From contig NZ_BDBQ01000081.1 in assembly GCF_001613065.1 (NCBI RefSeq), forward strand, positions 20,416 to 84,415: a stretch of DNA of 64,000 bases. The letters are read 5' to 3'. Of the stretch, positions 61,519 through 64,000 are shown one piece after another. A program made the position numbers and the translations under genes. Positions within the stretch are counted from its first letter, which is position 1; each line of letters begins with the position of its first letter. The DNA is from Nocardia miyunensis NBRC 108239 (GTDB lineage: Bacteria; Actinomycetota; Actinomycetes; Mycobacteriales; Mycobacteriaceae). Below the pieces are notes generated by a model that ran no database searches, was not told where the DNA came from, and was given only the letters and a program-made list of their open reading frames with translations.

Positions 61519-62754
61519 TCAGGCGAGCATGCCGCGGCCGTACCAGTCGTCCTTGTCCGCGACGCCGGGCAGGGCGAAGAAGTAGCCGCCGCCGAAGGGC
61601 TGCACGTAGTCGGTGAGCGGCTCGTCGATCAGCCGGGTCTGGATGGCCTCGAACTGGCGCTTCACATCCTGCTGGTAGCAGGAGAAGATGTGGCCCGCCG
61701 AGAGGTTGCCGTTCGGGTCCACGCCGAGGTCGTAGTTGTAGGACCGGCGGATCAACTGCTGGCGCGCGGTGTCGGGGGTACGCGGATTGGCAAGGCGGAT
61801 ATGCGAATCCAACGGAATGACCGAACCTTTGGGATCCGCGGCGTAGTTCGGGGTGTCGAATTCCTGGTTGCCGTCCAGCGGTGCGCCCGAATCGCGGCGG
61901 CGGCCGAACATGTTCTCCTGCTCGGTGATCGAGACACGATCCCAGAACTCCACCAGCATGCGGATCAGACGCACCACGTGGTAGGTGCCGCCGCGGGTCC
62001 AGGCGGGTTCGTCCGCGCCGTCGGTCCAGATCAGCGATTCGGCCTCGGAGCCGGTCGGATTGGCGGTGCCGTCCTTGAAGCCAAGCAGATTCCGCCCGGT
62101 GCCCGACGGGCGCGGCGGGGAGTTGTAGCCCTCGATCTTCCAGCGCAGTTGCAGCGCGCCCCGGGTCTGGCGGGTGATGTCGCGGATCGTGTGGTGGACC
62201 GTATCGGGATTGTTCGCGCACAGCTGCACCAGCAGATCGCCGTGCGTCCAGGCCGGATCGGGGGCGTCGTTGGGGAAGATACGCATCGGGGTCAGCTTGG
62301 CGGGCTTGAGTTTCGCCAGCCCGAACCGGTCGTCGAACAGGCTCGCGCCGACGCCGGTGGTGACGGTGAGCCCGTCGGCGGGAATGTCGGCGCCCAGTAC
62401 CGCGCTGTCCGAAGGCGGTTGTCCCACACCGAGATCCGGCGCGGTGCCACCGGCGGTCAGGAAGCGCGCGCGGCCGGTGAGCGTTTTGAACAGCTCGGCC
62501 AGCTCGGATCGGTTCGCGACGGTGACGTCGAACGCCGCGAAGCAGGCGGCGTTCTGCTTGGCCGAGGGACCCGGGGTCAGGATCCCGGCCTGATGGGCGC
62601 CGTGGAACGGATGCGACGAGGCCGCCGCGCTCTGTCCGGTACCGGCAGCGGCGGCGTCCACGCGCGCGCCCTCCGCGAGTACGCCCGCGGTCAGCGCGGT
62701 CCCGGCCGCACCCGCCACGGCGCCGGAGAAGAATCGGCGGCGACTGACATCCAT
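61519..62754 (-). CDS. efeB: EfeB, Tat-exported Dyp-type peroxidase/deferrochelatase
   Basis: The protein has 411 residues. A twin-arginine signal (SRRRFFSG at residues 4-11, then an Ala-rich helix) exports the folded haem protein. The Dyp-family motif GFKDGTANP near residue 225 includes the catalytic Asp. Further marks are WTHGDLLVQLCANN near 168 and GHIFSCYQQDVKRQFEAIQ near 352. EfeB peroxidases work with EfeO and EfeU in iron uptake and can release iron from haem. The gene follows efeO by about 48 bp. Confidence 0.9.
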   Translation of the reverse strand: MDVSRRRFFSGAVAGAAGTALTAGVLAEGARVDAAAAGTGQSAAASSHPFHGAHQAGILTPGPSAKQNAACFAAFDVTVANRSELAELFKTLTGRARFLTAGGTAPDLGVGQPPSDSAVLGADIPADGLTVTTGVGASLFDDRFGLAKLKPAKLTPMRIFPNDAPDPAWTHGDLLVQLCANNPDTVHHTIRDITRQTRGALQLRWKIEGYNSPPRPSGTGRNLLGFKDGTANPTGSEAESLIWTDGADEPAWTRGGTYHVVRLIRMLVEFWDRVSITEQENMFGRRRDSGAPLDGNQEFDTPNYAADPKGSVIPLDSHIRLANPRTPDTARQQLIRRSYNYDLGVDPNGNLSAGHIFSCYQQDVKRQFEAIQTRLIDEPLTDYVQPFGGGYFFALPGVADKDDWYGRGMLA

Positions 62755-62802
62755 CGTGAGGTCCTACTTACTGTGTCGAGGGTGGGGTGTTGGGGCCGAA
62801 GC

Positions 62803-64000
62803 TCAGTGCGCGAGTGGAACTTCGAGCAACCGTGGCACCCGGGCGAGGTCTTCCAGCGCCGCGCCGAGCGCGGCTCGCACGGCCTGCTGCTGGGCCTGCG
62901 GAGTCTGTGCGGGAGCACGCCATTGGCCGTTGACCTGAGTGGCCAGCAGCGCGGCGTGCAGGGTGTCCAGGCGGGCGGACAGTTCGGTGCGCAGGGCGGG
63001 GGCGCGGGCGTCCAGCAGGGCGCCGAGTTCGTCGAGCACCGCGCGGGTGACGTCGATATCGGCATCGGTGAGCGGATAGGCCGATCCCGAGCCCTGATCG
63101 TCGTTGCCGAACAGGTGGTCGCGCAGGGCGTCCTCGAGGATCTCGTGCGCGCGGAGCGGCAGATTCGTCGGATCGCCCGCCAGATCGTCGCTGCTCAGAT
63201 TCTTCTGGATATCGGCGATCTGGCCGCCGAGCTGGTCGATCACGGGCAGCAGCTGATCGGGGCCCTGGCCGTGCCACAGGCCGTATTCGATCCGGTGCAG
63301 GCCGGTGAAACCGTCGTCGGAGACGCCGCCGGGCAGGCCGTTCGGCAGCCCGTCGACGGCCGTGCCCGCGTCGCCGAAGCTGTTGTAGGACGCGCCGACG
63401 CGTTCCCACTCCATCTGCGCGTTGAGCCAATCCGCTTGTGCGGCAGGGATGTTGTTCGCCCGCACATCGTTGCCGATCGAGGTGATCGCGCCCGCGAGCC
63501 TGGTCAGCACATCGTTGGCGTAGGCCTGGTAGGCGTCGTTTGCCGGGGTCAGATCCTCGGCGGTGACCTGCTTCACCGCGGGCGGGGTATCCCCGGACGC
63601 GCCGCTGACCTGCACTGTCGGCGAGGTGATCTTGGGCTTGCCGGACATCAGGCAGGTGATGGTGTAGCTGCCGTTGCCCAGCGTCGCGGTCATGTCCGCG
63701 GTGGTGGCCGGGCCGATGGTCTCGATCTCGCCGACGATCGCGCCGCCCGCGTTCAGCAGATTGATCTCGCCCGCCTTGCTCGTCTTGTTCTGGATCGCGA
63801 AGGTCTGGGTGCCGGACTTGCCGGACTTCCACTCCGGTGCGCAGGAGCTTTCGCTGATCGTCACGGCCTGGACCGAACCGCTGCTGCTGGAGGGCAGCAG
63901 CGCGATCGCGATGGCCGCGGCCACGATGGGGACCAGGACCAGCGCCGTGGCCACGAGCGGCAGGCGCGGACCGGCGACGCGCTCCCACCAGTCGGGCGCG
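62803..64000 (-). CDS. efeO: EfeO-like iron uptake lipoprotein/periplasmic protein (5' end at window edge)
   Basis: The frame is open to the window edge, so the true start may lie outside; GTG 63954 (383 residues) is an internal option. One N-terminal membrane helix (PLVATALVLVPIVAAAIAIA) is followed by a cupredoxin-like domain with Cys in SSCAPEW and TCLMSG. An M75 peptidase-like helical domain comes next, with the iron-binding HxxE in GLHRIEYGLW near residue 215 of the GTG version. EfeO binds iron outside the membrane for the EfeU permease. efeU should lie just beyond the window. Confidence 0.87.
   Translation of the reverse strand, partial: APDWWERVAGPRLPLVATALVLVPIVAAAIAIALLPSSSSGSVQAVTISESSCAPEWKSGKSGTQTFAIQNKTSKAGEINLLNAGGAIVGEIETIGPATTADMTATLGNGSYTITCLMSGKPKITSPTVQVSGASGDTPPAVKQVTAEDLTPANDAYQAYANDVLTRLAGAITSIGNDVRANNIPAAQADWLNAQMEWERVGASYNSFGDAGTAVDGLPNGLPGGVSDDGFTGLHRIEYGLWHGQGPDQLLPVIDQLGGQIADIQKNLSSDDLAGDPTNLPLRAHEILEDALRDHLFGNDDQGSGSAYPLTDADIDVTRAVLDELGALLDARAPALRTELSARLDTLHAALLATQVNGQWRAPAQTPQAQQQAVRAALGAALEDLARVPRLLEVPLAH

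Noticed and set aside
1..64000. CRISPR arrays, tRNA or rRNA genes, prophage or integrase genes
   Set aside because: None seen. The only mobile-element trace is the TnpB stub, and the only tandem repeats are those in the fusion linker and the proline-rich and pentapeptide proteins.

Overview
The window is GC-rich chromosomal DNA with dense, partly translationally coupled operons (many ATGA/GTGA overlaps) and frequent GTG/TTG starts. Gene content points to the Mycobacteriales, most likely a Nocardia- or Rhodococcus-like soil actinomycete: an Eis-type acetyltransferase, an SthA transhydrogenase close to the mycobacterial protein, an Rv0194-like double ABC exporter, a SigK-like sigma factor, LAL regulators and CbtAB. 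Genus is inference; no rRNA or tRNA gene was seen.

Bases 1-26,910 form an organosulfur/alkyl-substrate scavenging island. It holds an LLM monooxygenase fragment, a DszC-like flavin monooxygenase, four full-length NtaA/DszA-type LLM monooxygenases, an SsuD-like sulfonate monooxygenase and a TauD dioxygenase. Two complete SsuABC-type importers accompany them: one with a ROK regulator (5.8-11.1 kb) and one in a seven-gene operon of AKR, two LLMs, permease, binding protein, ATPase and AKR (19.1-26.9 kb). That operon diverges from an IclR regulator, and the gap carries two TTCCG-N5-CGGAA sites. Between the importers lie a fused asymmetric ABC exporter, a TetR/NAD(P)-binding pair and Eis. Two fossils, an AKR 5' end at 1.84 kb and an iclR 3' end at 27.1 kb, show the modules were duplicated and partly lost.

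Bases 27-32 kb are a mixed interval: ECF sigma factor with a SnoaL-like tail, DoxX-like protein, DsbA-like protein, an HTH/PIN toxin-antitoxin pair, small membrane or unknown proteins and a truncated thioesterase.

Bases 32.2-43.5 kb carry benzoate-to-3-oxoadipate catabolism. On the minus strand are benA, benB, a 978-codon gene and a LAL regulator. The 978-codon gene joins BenC reductase, a repeat-rich linker, an FCD domain (GntR ligand-binding domain without its DNA-binding domain) and BenD dehydrogenase. On the plus strand are a short coupled leader ORF, catB, catA, catC and an enol-lactonase. The BenC-FCD-BenD fusion is the most striking object in the window.

Bases 45.3-51.2 kb hold a two-module Lrp regulator divergent from a dehydratase (MmgE/PrpD), a KKCGH-type C-C lyase and an aconitase-family large/small pair. 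The order resembles methylcitrate or dimethylmalate chemistry, but the substrate is unknown. An antisense TnpB remnant interrupts the operon.

Bases 51.4-64 kb hold sthA, a pentapeptide-repeat protein, a frameshifted Uma2 gene, metE under a cobalamin riboswitch, a half-MFS protein beside a collapsed PhyH gene, a second cobalamin riboswitch over cbtB-cbtA-phosphatase, a SigK-like sigma factor, and the iron-uptake genes efeB and efeO, the last cut by the window edge.

All calls come from reading the sequence; no database search was run, and repeat or homology statements are by-eye alignments.
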